Shown here in pieces: positions 1 through 15,100 of a stretch of DNA of 64,000 nt. The DNA is from Bugula neritina (taxonomy: Eukaryota; Bryozoa; Gymnolaemata; Cheilostomatida; Bugulidae): assembly GCA_964035545.1 (NCBI GenBank), contig OZ037766.1, positions 6,301,722 to 6,365,721 on the forward strand, written 5' to 3'. A model generated the notes under the pieces. The model worked only from the letters and a program-made list of their open reading frames with translations, was not told the origin of the DNA and did no database searches. Made by a program: the position numbers and the translations under genes. Positions within the stretch are counted from its first letter, which is position 1; each line of letters opens with the position of its first letter.

Positions 1-378
1 ATGTGGTTATATAGCTGTTACATATTTTTATAAACTGTAGCATACTATAGAAAGCTGTAAAATTAAAGCAGAGGCAATATTGAGTCACTCACTAATATAA
101 AAGCAATATAGTTACTGAATTAAAATTCTACTGCTGTTTTGTTACATACAAAGAACATACTAACACATTGGATACTAGGTAGTACTTCAAACATAATATT
201 TTTGCTTATAAATATGCATAAAATCACAATGACCAAAGAGTTGACTACAAACTAAGCATTCATTGTAGATTATCTCTTATTGTATACAAAGCAGTACAAA
301 TATGCATATTATTTTAAACATATTTGCGCCTGCAAAAGTCTCTACTAACTTTTGAAGCTGATTTCAAACACTCTTGTT
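1..378 (-). other. 3' flank of receptor gene 1
   Basis: AT-rich sequence after the gene 1 stop. It resembles, in reverse complement, the 3' flanks of genes 3 and 5. I see no separate gene or element in it. Confidence 0.5.
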
Positions 379-3300
379 TTAAGCTATCTGTGAATTTTTA
401 AGGTTATAATGTGCAACCTTTGATTTTAACCATTTTGAGCATTTTCTAATGTTTTCAAAAGTAACTACCTGGGATAGCACTGCTGTGACTCCTTGTAATG
501 TCCCGAATGCATTGAGAGTAGCCCATAGGTCAAACTGATGAGGACCTTTGATTTCAGTAAAAAGTAGAATAAACCAATGGAATCCAAAAACTGCTTGGAG
601 TTTGACAATTGTAATCACTTTCTTCAGAGTTCTTTGCTTGTCATCAACTGCTATTTTATTTCCTGATTTTGCGACAATGACACTCGCTATAATGCACATA
701 GTAATGTTTGCAACCACGAATAAATATATGGGTCCGGTGAGAAGTAATATTCTTAGCTGTCCACGGACAAGAAAGCAGAATTGGTCAGAAAACACTGGGT
801 ATAGGTTGTTGGGTTTAGCTGCATCAAGAGAGTAGGCCAATATGACAAATATGAGTGGGGTGAGCCAAGCATATGCAGCATAATAGGAATACTTTTTCCA
901 ACTAGATTGACTGGCAAGTTTGAAAGAGGAAATGCCTTTTATCATTGAGATTCCAATAGCATTTGTCCAGGCATGTACAGCAATAAGAAAATACTGAGTG
1001 CAGGAAGCAATGATCCGACAAGATATGAAAGAGTGTTTCACCTTGATAAGGCAGTAAAAGACTAATGTACACATCACTGTTATCATAGAACTTACTACAA
1101 AATCCCCTGTCAGAGTTCTTTTTAATTTTGTGAAATAATAAATAACGTAGATCAAGATGAACGAAATGGATAACGATGAAAAGACGTATTCGTGTACCAA
1201 TGAAAAGGCACGGTCATGAGTTGCGCGAACAAATTCCGGTACAGCAGTTTCGGTGCAGACTCGTATCTGATCGTTACACAATATATAGTCATTGTAATGA
1301 GTTTGATCTGAGGCTCTCTGTAACTCACCATTTCTGCAGATTAACCAACTACTTCGATTACTTGCTAGTGAGTATTCCATGCATTGACTGTTTAAACTGC
1401 CATTATTTAATGTTGAAGACAAGAGTTTTACGCCAAATGAAGCCAACTTTTCCAGCTGAACTTGGAAATTAAATATAGTTTGTTTATACGAAATTGCTAT
1501 GAAATTAGACAGAGAACTATTTGAAATTATACTAAATTGAAATGCGGATGTTGCAGAAGATGACCCAGAAACAAAAGTTGTATTTGTACAATAGGAATCT
1601 TCTATATCAGATACATTACATCTAATCAAATTATTTGCAGCACAATGCACACTGTTTACAGAGTTTGCAACTGCGTCAGGACTAGGGCTACCAGTGAACT
1701 GCTCATATTCACGCTGACAATCATCACCTGTTACATTTATGGAACACTGAATACATTTATCAACTGCACTTCTGCTAGACAGAGGTAAATATTCGGTGTT
1801 GTCTCCACAATGCTTTATTCCATGGTTTGTAACTTTAAATGTTTCTGGATCATATCTGTTCTCTCTGCACTTGTCATTTACAAACGGTGTTGGGATGCAG
1901 GTTTCTGACTCCAAGTCTAGTATGCTGGAACAGTTACACTGTTTAAGGTGATGACTTATGTTTAAACAAGTGTCTTGAGTTGTGTTGAAATCACTGTATA
2001 GCAGCACAGCATCCGAATTCATGTTGCATGTTCGCTCATTCAAATCTATTTCGTATAGAAACAAAAACTTCATCACATCCTTCTCATACCTTAACCATCT
2101 ATCAAATGCATATTCTGATGTTCCAGTAACAACGTCATTTGGTTTTGCATCACATCCAAGCCAAGCCACACCATTACAACTAGCACAATAGCTATTCCTA
2201 TATTTATTTTTTTGGCCATAACTCAAAATACTTGTCCCATAACTAGTGCCAATGCTTTTGGCTGGAAAAGAGTAGGACTTATTCACCAGATTCCTCAATT
2301 CTCCAACATCATATACAAAAGAAGCGGGGCCATTAGAACACATGTCCGATATTTTCCAATGTTCAGCGTGTTTAGGACATGAAGCTACATAGTTTGCTGC
2401 ATCAAATTTGCACCTTCGTACTGATTCTACCAGTTCTAATGGAGGTAAATATTGCTTTATCTTGCATCTGCAATCATAGATAAAAAAAAGACATTTAGTT
2501 TAGTGTCACAAAACAATAAATTACAGCTACTTTCAACAATTGTGCATTCAAGCATCAAACATGCATTTGAAGTAGCTTTTTGTTCAGTATTTATTCATCA
2601 AGTTGCACCATCTTAATACAAATATACTAGTGGTGTAAACTGAAATTGAAAAAGTTCTCTTGCTGGGATTAGTTGCTGGAGTTACAAAATTCATAGTGGG
2701 GAAAGTCTAGTAATACTCAAAAGACTTCTTATTGTGTTAATCAGTTAGAACAGCTATTACATATTATGAAGTTATTCAAAAGTATTTTAGGGCAGTCATA
2801 GTTTCTGATTATAAACCAGAGACACCTTGACTCTACTACTGCATGTTGTGGAGTCAGTATAAATAAACTAAATTATATTATACCCATCTTGTTAATTTAA
2901 AAATAACTCACTCGCTGTGTTTCAGGTCTGTTACAGTTGGATTCTTCCGGAATATATTAGAAAGAAAAAGAATTTCTTGGCTGACTGATTCTGAAGCATA
3001 ATTACACTTGTCATTAGCCACTTTAATGCAACCCACGTCTACTCTCCAATAACGGCTTTCTTTGACATCATTGCATATTGCACAGTATACGTTGGAGTAT
3101 CTATAAATATTTTAAATATCTTTCAAAGTAAATGCTTTTATTAAACAGTATTTGCAAGTGAGTCATCGGTCAGGTTGGTTTATTCAGCTCAAATAAGCTA
3201 ATTTTTGAGTCTACTTTGATAAGATGACTCATTCAATCAATAGGGTTTAAAAACACCATAAAACCTTGTATAAAAATATGTATATTTGTTAATTATAATA

Positions 3301-6300
3301 CACTGATTTTGATGGATGGTATAAAATATGCATTGTGTTATTGCCAGAAAATCTCTCTCTTTGTTTTATACTGTCTTCATTCATTTTTGTTGCCCTATCT
3401 TCCTCTCTACTATGCTCATTATTCAGAATATGTAGGCAAACATATTTCTCCGTGCAATGCTTACGATTTCACTTGAGAAAATTGGTAACCAGCTTAAAAC
3501 TTTCATTCTAATAAAGTTCACTGATCAAATTTGTTTACTATTTCTATGGAGCTGCATTTTATATTATATAAAATGTTATAATAAAAAACCAAATTACCTT
3601 AATCCAGTATCAAGAGAGGAGACCGGGATATTTTGGTAACTCAACTTTCCATTTTTAGGCGCGTTTTCACATAGATCTTTTATCTCACTGTTACTATACA
3701 ATTTTGGACAAGCTTCAACCTGCATTATGCCCCATGAATAGCCCTCATTATCTGCTCCACTTTTCAACTCAGATCTGTCATACACACAGGAAAATGTTCC
3801 ATCTTCTAGAGCTGTCTGTTTGGTAGGTTGGTATGGTGAATCTTCACAGCAATCATTAAAGTACATACAGTGTTTATCACAATAACAATTCAACTCATGC
3901 TCTTTCTTTATTCCCAACTCCACAGCTTTGCATTGACTTTGGTAGGCGCATACTGAGTGTGAGTGCCACTGCAAGTCACTGTTGTCTCTGACGATGTTGC
4001 TTACTGAGCCATAAGTGTTCAGATCGTAGCACTGCAAAGTGTCAGGGTCAAGGACATGTCCAAATCCACACCCTGGTTTTGTGCACGACTCATCACTCAC
4101 AGCTTGTGGTATGAGAAACCGGTCACATATCTTCCTCACATTGCTAAAGCAAGCCATGGATCCCAAGTTCCACACTGGCACAGTAATGGTATCAGTTCTA
4201 GGAAAACTGTTTAGCTGTGTTACACGTTCATTACAATAACTTGCTGTTTGATCTGCAAAGAAAGAGCACTCAAAATCCTCATCAACTTTGAAATTTGTGA
4301 AGTCATTGGACAAGTCTGTCAAGTTGAACATAGTTGGTCTTGCAAACATCAATGTCTTTGAGTTGTCTAGGGAGAACAGATCTTGTTTTATTCTAAGTTT
4401 ATTGCTTTTCTTGTCCCAAAATAATTCCATTGTTAAGGCAGTCATCTTTGGCAGTTGAGGTAAATCTATGTCCATTAATAGAAGATCTACACCATGACAC
4501 AAAGCACAGAACTGGTTTCGATATACTGAGTTTAAACTTGTGACGTTGATATAGTTAACAGGTCCTTTTTCACAAAGTGTCTTTAGCTCGCTATTAGAGT
4601 TAGTAGGGCACGTCTTTACAGCGTCCCAACATAGATCTGGAGACTCTGGTGGTAAGTATAATGTCTTGCAGGATCTACAGAGTAAAGATCATAATATATA
4701 TTATGCAATAGCCTACTACAATTATAACTACTTCATAAAACTAAAAAAATTTCACTAGCCTATTTGTATTCATATATTCATTGAGCGAGAATAGTTTATA
4801 ATTATATAATTTTCATGGCAGCACACTGTGAAGTAAACTTGCTTTATCATAAGGTAAACAGTAAAACCCTCAAAAATAATATTGGTATGCATGATGCAAT
4901 ATTAATCAAGTTTCAAAAATGGGGGGGGGGAGTGTTAACTGCCTTTTGTACCCTCCAATTAAAACACTCTAACTGCAGGCATTGATACTATTACATTAGC
5001 ATAACTGTTGACAATGTTCTTTAACTTCTAATGATAGTGTGCAAAATCCACAGACATGACATCCTAACCTGACTCTATAGTAGCCCTGTGACACTATCAT
5101 ACTGTAGCTGCTACCTCTAAATTTAGCAAGGCTATTTTAAAGATAATAGAAGCTGTTTAGCACTGGCGATTGTTGGAAGGTAATTATATAATTTTCATAA
5201 GCTGAATATTAGCATAGGTATTATGATCTTTCAAAGCCATGATACATGATGAAGAAATACCACCATCGCTTTTATGGCACAGCTTTTATATATACAGTTG
5301 AAGTGAGCCCCCAACAATTTAAGCCACATTCTGGTTAAACAAAACAAGTCATACCCTAGGAAAAGAACCTTATGTCAAATTAAAGCCTTTATTTCAATTA
5401 TCACCATTATGTTCCTACTATTGACTGAAATTGCCATGTGCTGAACCAAAGTAATGTCAGAATACCTCTGCTCAATTTAACAAACTAAATATTTTGTGAA
5501 ATAAACTACCGTATGCTCTTGTGATAGTTACAACCTACTACTCAAACAGCAAGAGAGACAAACAGACAGAGACAAAGAGAAAAAAAGGAGGGAAGAGGAG
5601 AGAGAAACAAAAGCAATGAAGAAAATTGGGGAAAAATAGGAAAGATTTAAGAGAGAATACAGAGAAAGCTTGAAATGTATGCGAAATTATTGTTGAGTTT
5701 CTTATAATAGGATAATATTAAAGTTTATTATTCTTAGTTCTTTATTACTTACTTTTTTACTAGAGCTATTAGACTTTTGTGGTCAGCATCTGAAGAAAGA
5801 TATTCTTCAATAGCCTCAGCACTACACTCTACCTTTGCTGGCCACCATTCTATGGTACTCACACTATCATTTATCTTATTTGGATCACCAAACCATATCT
5901 GGTCTGAAAATCGCACACTTGCCTGAGGATCAATACCATTACACATGGCACAGAAGACATTCTTATATGTGAGATGATTTACTAGACCTCGTACTGGCCA
6001 GCGTTTCAGTGATAGATCTACAAATAATGGTATAATATGCAGCTGTGTATCTAGTAAGATGGTAAATATGAGTAGTGCATAGTATACTGTTTCTGCTAAA
6101 CTTGCTTCACAGTTTCTAACGTTCACATGAACTACTCTTCAAGATTCTTTTGTCTCAAAAAGTTATTAAATTTTGTAGATGCCATATTACTAATATACAA
6201 CATAAAGTATCAGAACCATGTGATACCAAAGCCACAATTCTTAAATCTTACAATTAAAGTTTAGAGACCTAGAGCCTTATTGTATTATAGAATAAATAGT

Positions 6301-6743
6301 TAGTTATTGAAAACTCAATCTCATTTTCAATGCTTACCAGATTCTGTAGAGCTGAAACTTTCACATAAAGACTTTAGTTTCTTATTTGGAGTTTCCTGGG
6401 GACATTTGTCGACAATGTAGAAGTTATCATGACATGAAAATGTGTTGTAAGTCAACTGCTCCATGGGTTTAGCAGAAGTTATAAGACAGCAGTCCGAATA
6501 GTACTTACATCTGTTGAAAGAGTGTAACCCGTATTGAAAACATGTCCCATTCACAAGTTCAATGTCCTCAATATCTTGAGACTCTGATAATAACCCGAAA
6601 GGAATCGTTGTTGGTATTCCATTGAATTTCATGAAGTTTTCTACAACTATATCAGCTTGAGAATCCTGTGCTAATATACTGTTTATAAGAGTAGCTAAAA
6701 GTACTGCTGTAGCTGCAAAACTCTTTAACTTAGTTCTTGACAT
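379..6743 (-). CDS. Receptor gene 1: five-exon SMB / class B-like 7TM receptor (subtype I), intact
   Basis: Exons on the minus strand are A 6338-6743, B 5753-6017, C 3598-4674, D 2912-3100 and E 379-2467. All junctions are GT-AG with phases 1, 2, 2, 2, giving 4,026 nt and 1,341 residues. The ATG at 6743 is chosen because it is the only start conserved in all six paralogs; an in-frame ATG at 6770 would add nine residues. The protein starts with a hydrophobic signal peptide of about 25 residues ending ILA-Q. Next come a partial somatomedin-B-like cluster (CKYYSDCC), four CAxC modules, a full eight-cysteine SMB domain in exon C, and seven hydrophobic helices with a short tail in exon E ending NSQIA. 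Family knowledge suggests a plasma-membrane receptor of the secretin/adhesion/Methuselah type; ligand and coupling are unknown. No GPS cleavage motif was seen. Subtype I features shared with genes 3 and 5 are the TFVSGSSSA segment and a longer pre-TM1 linker. Confidence 0.87.
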
Positions 6744-6958
6744 GATAATATGGATTCTACTTTTTCCCATCTTGACTTGTGCGCATTTCAGCTATAAATG
6801 TTGAATTAAAATTACCAACAACACTAATAATGCAAGGTAATAGTTATATGTGGGATTAAGCATCTATTTTAGACAGCCAATTGTATTTTTCTTTTTCCCC
6901 CTCCAACTGTATTATTGATGGCCAAAAATTGTTATATAAGTGAGAAGACTTATATATT

Positions 6959-6972
6959 ATTACCATGGTAAC
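6959..6972. promoter_or_regulatory. X-box-like (RFX-type) motif upstream of gene 1
   Basis: ATTACCATGGTAAC fits the RFX X-box consensus GTNRCCNNRGYAAC with one mismatch. It lies about 216 bp upstream of the gene 1 ATG, and the same motif stands at a similar distance in all six paralogs. Confidence 0.6.
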
Positions 6973-8852
6973 GACGGAAGTACGTATGTAGGTAGTTTAG
7001 TTTATGGACACATTCCCAGTCTATGTGTTATTATTTGGTCTATTGTGGCTCCAAGGGTAAAGGAAATACTGCACCATCATTTTCTTTTTTCTGCTGAGTT
7101 AATGTCATGACTCAATGCAAACTACAGTTAGCTCAGCTAGTATAATAGAAATTATGTGGCGCACTATAATAATGTGGAACCCTATATATAGTATAGCTAA
7201 ATACGTAGGCTATATATCTTTGTTGGCATTCTGTTTCTGGTGAGACAGACATGAAAACATAACACAACCACATAATCAACCACCTAAACAAATATATATT
7301 TTATTGCAAGTTAGACAACACCAAGTCTATGAAGAGACACCTAGTTGAACTTTTTAAAAATTTAAAAAATTCTACTCAAAAGAAAAATTTTTATATTTCG
7401 TTTTTAGATATTCATACAAACTATCTTTAATGTTTTATTTTTAAACAAGTGGGAAAAAATAATTCTAACTTTTTATGTCCAAGTGGGATATGATGGCATA
7501 GAAGCATGGAGTTAGCAAAAATTTTTTCTCGGATCTGGATGTTATATCACAAGGTGAGAGAGACAAACCCTCAGTCTTTAAAGATGAAGCTTCAATGGTT
7601 ATAATTAAAAAGAACCCTTAAAAAGTCTAAGAACAGAACGTAATATTGTATAGCTCATGGCCTCTGCAGCAGAGGAAGTTAATGTACCAGCTAAAACATA
7701 TTTGTAAGGTTGGCGTTGGCGTTAACCATTAGTACAATATACCTAGAGTAATGTGTTGCAACTCAATATGATATAATATATATAGTGTAATTAGTGTTGA
7801 AGCACACAAGCAAGGATGACATCATAGCTAATACAATATTATATTTATTCTTTACTTGTATAATTAGTTGCCATGTTTGTCCTAATACGCTCAGAATAAT
7901 AAAGCTAATAACTCATATTGTAAAACTAAAAAATCTCTACCTTATAGCTAACAGGAGAGTACTGTTCGTGTATATTTCAAGATAGGACATGGAAACTAAT
8001 ACCAGTATGTAATGCATTATCTTATCCACTAAAACAGGACCGATGTATTTATTAGCTATGATGTCATACCTGTTCATGTGTTGCAACACTAATTAACTAT
8101 GTATGTTATACTATATTAGGGGTTAACAACCTTTCAAATGGGTGTTGGCTTGCACTTTAGTTTTTCTGCTGCAGAGGTCATGAGCTATGCAATATTACGT
8201 TTTTTAGGACTCTTTGGGAGCACTTTTTAGTCATAACCCCTATAGAGCTAAAGACCAACGGGTCGTCTGCATCGTTTTATTGTGATACTATCTCAAAAAA
8301 GTTCTTTTGCTAACTCCATGCTTTTGTTCTATTGTGTCCATCTCACTTCAACTTAAAAACTTGGAATCATTTTTTTGCCCACATTTGTTTAAAATAACAC
8401 ATTGAGGATATTTTGCATGAGCATCTTGAAATAAATTATAGAATTTTTTTTCCATAGAAATTTTTAATATTTTTAAAAAGTTCAATTGGTTTCTCTCCAT
8501 AAACTTGGTGATACTCAGCTTAGAATAAAATATCATTTGCTATAGTTTGGGTGGTTGAGTATATGGCTGTGTTATATTTTCACATTTGTCACACCCGAAA
8601 ACAGAATTATGCAAACAAAGACATATAACCTACGTATCTAGCTATGTTATATATAGTGTTCTACTCTATAATATGCCAAATAATTTCTATCACAAAGGTC
8701 ACCGTAGTTCACAATGAGTCATATGACAAAAACTCAACATAACAAAGACAATTATAGTACTGTATTTCCTTAACATAGAGGGTCACAATAGACCAAATAA
8801 TAACATAGACACTGGGTGTGTGTTCATTAATTACTACTTACATACTTCAGTG

Positions 8853-8866
8853 GTTGCCATAGTGAT
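8853..8866. promoter_or_regulatory. Orphan X-box-like motif
   Basis: GTTGCCATAGTGAT corresponds to the gene 3 X-box (GTTGCCATAGTAAC), but the sequence after about 8940 no longer resembles a receptor gene. Confidence 0.45.
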
Positions 8867-9242
8867 ATTATACAAGTATTTCAATTTATATAACAATTTT
8901 TGGCCAGCAATAATACAGTTGGCTCCTGCCACTTCAAGGACTAAGATGGTGAAAAACTTGTGCTTGCTAGTGGAAACCAGCCAATTAGATCAAACTCACA
9001 CTAGCTTACTACATTTTCCGCTAAGCATGTTTCCTGACTGAAAATTTGCACACAACAGCCCATATTTGGGCTAGACAGATTTTCTGCATGTAGTCCGGGA
9101 GGAGAATCTTGTCGTGTGGGCCTAGCCATAGTCTCTGTCGTACAATTTATTGTATCTATTACTAAACCACAATGTTTCTCTTATACTTATTTTTAACTAA
9201 ACTGCTAGGTTATGAGGATATACATGTATATATATATCTCAA

Positions 9243-9289
9243 TCTGTGGACAGCAGTTGTTTCGGGATTTGTCCCCTCATCAGCACAGA
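9243..9289 (-). ncRNA. Type I hammerhead ribozyme, copy 1
   Basis: Read on the minus strand: stem I strand UCUGUG, core CUGAUGA, stem II GGGG/UCCC (one G-U pair) with a short loop, core GAAA, a short stem III, then the GUC cleavage triplet (complement of 9249-9251) and the stem I partner CACAGA (complement of 9243-9248). Stem I pairs perfectly over six bases. Core bases match the hammerhead consensus CUGANGA...GAAA...UH. Confidence 0.78.
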
Positions 9290-9514
9290 ACAGGGTACCA
9301 TGGTCCACGCCTTCGCAATAGTTGAAACTTATAGTTTTACTAAAGCCTATTTAAAAAGTGTGTAAACCCAAGCCAGAGTGCTCAAGTGACTCTAAGGGTC
9401 ACCTAGGAGTCACGAGCATTGCAAAATGCTAGCAGCTTGAGTTTGTGACCATGGTGAGAGTGCTCAATCACTTAATGTCATTGCTGAGCATTAAATGAGA
9501 GCGTAATATCTCAA

Positions 9515-9561
9515 TCTGTGGACAGCAGTTGTTTCGGGATTTGTCCCCTCATCAGCACAAA
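9515..9561 (-). ncRNA. Type I hammerhead ribozyme, copy 2
   Basis: This has the same layout as the 9243-9289 copy. One substitution makes the 5' stem I strand UUUGUG, which still pairs with CACAGA through a U-G wobble, so the fold is retained. Confidence 0.75.
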
Positions 9562-9769
9562 ACAGAGTACCATGGCCCACGCCTTCGCAATAGTTGAAAC
9601 TTATAGTTTTACTAAAGCCTATTTAAAAAGTGTGTAAACCCAAGCCAGAGTGCTCAAGTGACTCTAAGGGTCACCTAGGAGTCCCGAGCAATGCTAAATG
9701 CTAGCAACTTGTGACCATGGTGAGAGTGCTCAATCACTTGATGTCATTGCTGAGCATTAAATGAGAGCG

Positions 9770-10010
<241 letters not shown>

Positions 10011-10039
10011 GAAATAAAATGAGATTTGATTAATATAAT

Positions 10040-10100
10040 GGCATTTATTACTAGTAGTTTCGTACACAAGAACGATGTGCACTCGTCAGATAAATTAGCC
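10040..10100 (-). ncRNA. Type I hammerhead ribozyme, left inverted arm
   Basis: The 61-nt sequence is identical to 10382-10442 in reverse complement; see that entry for the pairing. Confidence 0.8.
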
Positions 10101-10381
10101 ACTATGATTGCTTACAACTATAAATAATGTAATATGTAAATATACACAGATTAAAGCTAGAAGATTAAAAATTTTTCATTCTTTATAAGCCACAGTTGTC
10201 TTCCCTCAATAAGCGCTATGACTTTTTATCCATATGCAGACATAGTAGTAAATTTCTACTCAAGAATGCTGTAACATAGCCAATTAATTACAATGCTACC
10301 TTTTTGTTATATTTTGATCTTCTAGCTTTAATCTGTGTATATTTACATATTACATTATTTATAGTTGTAAGCAATCATAGT

Positions 10382-10442
10382 GGCTAATTTATCTGACGAG
10401 TGCACATCGTTCTTGTGTACGAAACTACTAGTAATAAATGCC
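10382..10442 (+). ncRNA. Type I hammerhead ribozyme, right inverted arm
   Basis: Stem I: GGC and AUUUAU (10382-10392, with a UA bulge) pair with AUAAAUGCC (10434-10442). The core CUGACGA is at 10393-10399. Stem II GUGCAC (10400-10405) pairs with GUGUAC (10415-10420) across a nine-base loop. GAAA is at 10421-10424. Stem III is very short (CUA/UAG) before the UA cleavage dinucleotide, so cleavage is predicted between 10433 and 10434. A minimal stem III is a known trait of Penelope/retrozyme hammerheads, which may act as dimers. Confidence 0.82.
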
Positions 10443-10538
10443 ATTATATTAATCAAATCTCATTTTATTTCTTCTAATGTTTACGCTCTAGATTTATTTC
10501 TGTAGAGCACTCTAGTGACGTTTTATAAACACTCATTT

Positions 10539-12133
<1,595 letters not shown>

Positions 12134-15100
12134 TCAATGTCTAACTTTCGATTTAAACCATTTCTTGCCTTTTCTAATGTTTGCAGAAGTAACTAACTGG
12201 GCCAGCACTGCTGTGACTCCTTGTAATGTCATAAACACATTGAGAGCAATCCATAGGCCAGTTTGGTGAGGACCTTTAATTTCAGTGAAGAGTAGAATAA
12301 ACCAGTGAAATCCAAAAATTACTTGGAGTTTAACAATTGTAATCACTTTCTTCAAAGTTCTTTGCTTGTCATCAACAGCTATTTTATTTCCTGATTTTGC
12401 GACAATGACACTTGCTATAATGCACATGGTAATGTTTACCAACACTAATAAATATATGGGTCCAGTGAAAACTAATAGTCTTATCCACCCACGAGCAATA
12501 AAGCAAATTTGATCAGAAAACACTGGGTATAGGTTGTTGGGTTTAGCTGCATCAAGAGAGTAGGCCAATATGACAAATATGAGTGGGGTGAGCCAGGCAT
12601 ATGTAGCATAATAAACATACTTTTTCCAGCTAGATTGACTGGCAAGTTTAAGAGAAGAAATGCCTTTTATCATTAAAATTCCAACAGCATTTGTCCAGGT
12701 GTGTACAGCGATAAGGAAGTACTGAGTGCAGGAAGCAATGATCCGACAAGATATGAAAGATTTTGTCTCATTGATGAGACAGTAAAACACTAATCCAATC
12801 ATCAGTGTAATCATAGAACTTACTACAAAGTTTCCTGTCACAGTCTTTTTTAATTTTGTGAAATAATAAACAACGTAGATCAAGATGAACAGAATGGATA
12901 AAGAAGAAAAGACGTAGTCATGAGTTTCAAAAAAAAATTCTGGTACAGCAGTTTCGGTACAGATTCGTATCTCATCGTTCCACAATAAGTAGTCATTGTA
13001 ATAAGTTTGATCAGAGGTTCTCTGTAACTCACCATTTCTGCAGATTAACCAACTACTTTGATTACTTGCTAGTGAGTATTCCACGCACTGACTGTTTGAA
13101 CTGTCATTATCAAATGTTGAAAACAGAAGTTCCACGCCAAGTGAAGCCAACTTTTCCAACTGAACTCGAAAATTAAATTTAGTGGGTTCGTACGAAATTG
13201 CTAAGGAATTAAGCAGAGAAATATTTGGCATTACACTAGATCGAAATGTGGATCCCGCAGAATGTTCCCCTGTAACGTAAATGTTCCTTTCGCAGTAGGA
13301 ATCTTCTATATCAAATACATTACATCTAATCAAACTCTCTGCAGCACAATGCACACTGTTTACAAACCATTGTAACTCGAAAGATCTACCAATAAACTGC
13401 GCATACTTACGCTGACAATCATCACTGGTTACATTTTTGAAACACTGAAAACATTTATCAACTGCATTTTTGGTCGGCAAAGGCAAATATTCAAAGTCTT
13501 CTCCACAATGTTTTATTCCATGGTTTGTAATTTTAAACGTTTCTGGTTCATATCTGTTTTTCATACACTTTCCATTTACAAACGGTGTTGAGATGCAGGT
13601 TTCTGACTCCAAGTCTAGTATGCTGGAACAGTTACACTGTTTAAGGTGATGACTTATGTTTAAACAAGTGTCTAGAGTCGTGTTGAAATCACTGTATAGC
13701 AGCACAGCATCCGAATTCATGTTGCATGTTCGCTCATTCAAATCTATTTCATATATAAATAAAAACTTCATCACATCCTTCTCATACCTTAACCATCTAT
13801 CAAATGCATATTCTGATGTTCCAGTAACAACGTCATTTGGTTTAGCATCACATCCAAGCCAAGCCACACCATTACAACTAGCACAGTAGCTGTTCCTATA
13901 TTTATTCTTTAGGCCATTACTTGAAATGTTTGTCCCATAACTAGTGCGAATGCTTTCGACTAGAAAAGTATAAGATTTCTTCACTAGGTTTATCAATTCC
14001 CCACCATCATATACAAAGGAGGCAGGGCCATTAGAACACATGTCCGATATTTTCCAATGTTCAGCGTGTTTAGGACAGGAAGCTACATAGTTTGCTGCAT
14101 CAAATTTGCACCTCCGCACTGAGTCTACCAGCTCTAATGGAGGTAAATACTGCTTTATCTTGCATCTGCAACCATCGATGAAAAAACTTTAGAGATATAT
14201 TATTAATAAAATATAAAATAATTAATAATCAATTTTTATTGTAGGTCTATTTATATATATATCTATATATAAATAGGTATACGAGAAACATTGCTATTTA
14301 TTACTTTATTAGGTAAAGTAATTACACTGATATTTCGGGTACCACTGTACCCATCTTCAGAGTAGCAATGAATGAAATTCAAAAATTATTATGTTACGTA
14401 TGTTAATAATATATATAATAATTATTAATCAATTTTTATTGTAGGTCTATTTGACTTTTTACACACACGCACTCGCACACACACACACACGCACATGCAC
14501 ACACACACATATATACAGTAAATGTGCCTTTTAAAATTGAAAAGTGATAATAATTATTTTTTACTCAAAACATTGTTTAATATGTTGATGAGTCAGAACA
14601 GCTGTTACATATTATAAAGTTAGTCAAAAGTAATTTTGGGACAGTCACTAGTTGTAGGGCAGCCAAGGCTCCCTAGCTGGTAAACCAGAGACACCCTGAC
14701 TCTACTACTATACGTTGTGAAGTCAGTACGAACAAACTAAATTATATTATACTCATCTTGTTAATTTAAAAATAACTCACTCGCTGCGTTTTAGTTCTGT
14801 TACAGTTGGATTCCCTCGAAATGTATTATGAGGAGAAAATATGTTGTAGCGGAATGATCCTAGAGCAATATTGCAGTTGTCATTAATCACTTGAATGCAG
14901 CCCACGTCTATCCTCCAATAACGGATTTCTTTCACATCATTGCATATTGCACAGTATACATTAGAATATCTATAAATATTATAAACGTGTTTCAAAGTAA
15001 GTGATTTGATAAAACTCTGTACAAGTGAGTCATGGCTCACGTTAGTTTGTTCAGTCAAAGTAAGCTGTTTCCTGAGTCATATCTTTGATAAGATGACTCA

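Larger units (their letters stand above)
6780..9000. repeat. Palindromic (formerly bidirectional) promoter region of gene 1 with orphan right arm
   Basis: The left arm (about 6780-7830) is imperfectly repeated in inverse orientation at about 8050-8940. Matching landmarks include 7800-7830 versus 8056-8085, the segment around 7665 versus 8185 (GCTGCAGAGG), and the gene-proximal TTGGCCAGCAATAATACAG at 8898 versus its complement near 6925. The right arm closely matches the upstream region of gene 3 (about 20150-21050), but it is followed by no receptor gene. This is the promoter half of a lost plus-strand copy. Confidence 0.7.
9236..9773 (-). mobile_element. Retrozyme-like tandem pair of hammerhead-bearing units
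   Basis: Two head-to-tail units, 9236-9507 (272 bp) and 9508-9773 (266 bp), differ only by a few substitutions and a small deletion. Each contains one type I hammerhead ribozyme on the minus strand near its low-coordinate end. The pair abuts a (TA)n tract. Metazoan retrozymes and Penelope-like elements are the known classes with tandem hammerhead units of this size. No reverse transcriptase frame is visible, so this is non-autonomous. Confidence 0.72.

Noticed and set aside
548-835. Many frames of 60-115 codons opposite the receptor exons, for example here and at 13656-13889 and 44696-45037
   Set aside because: They are antisense or frame-shifted shadows of conserved exons and recur only because the exons recur.
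4920-4931. Poly-G runs here and at 41638, and a poly-C run at 52351
   Set aside because: They are short homopolymers of variable length with no flanking structure, typical of slippage.
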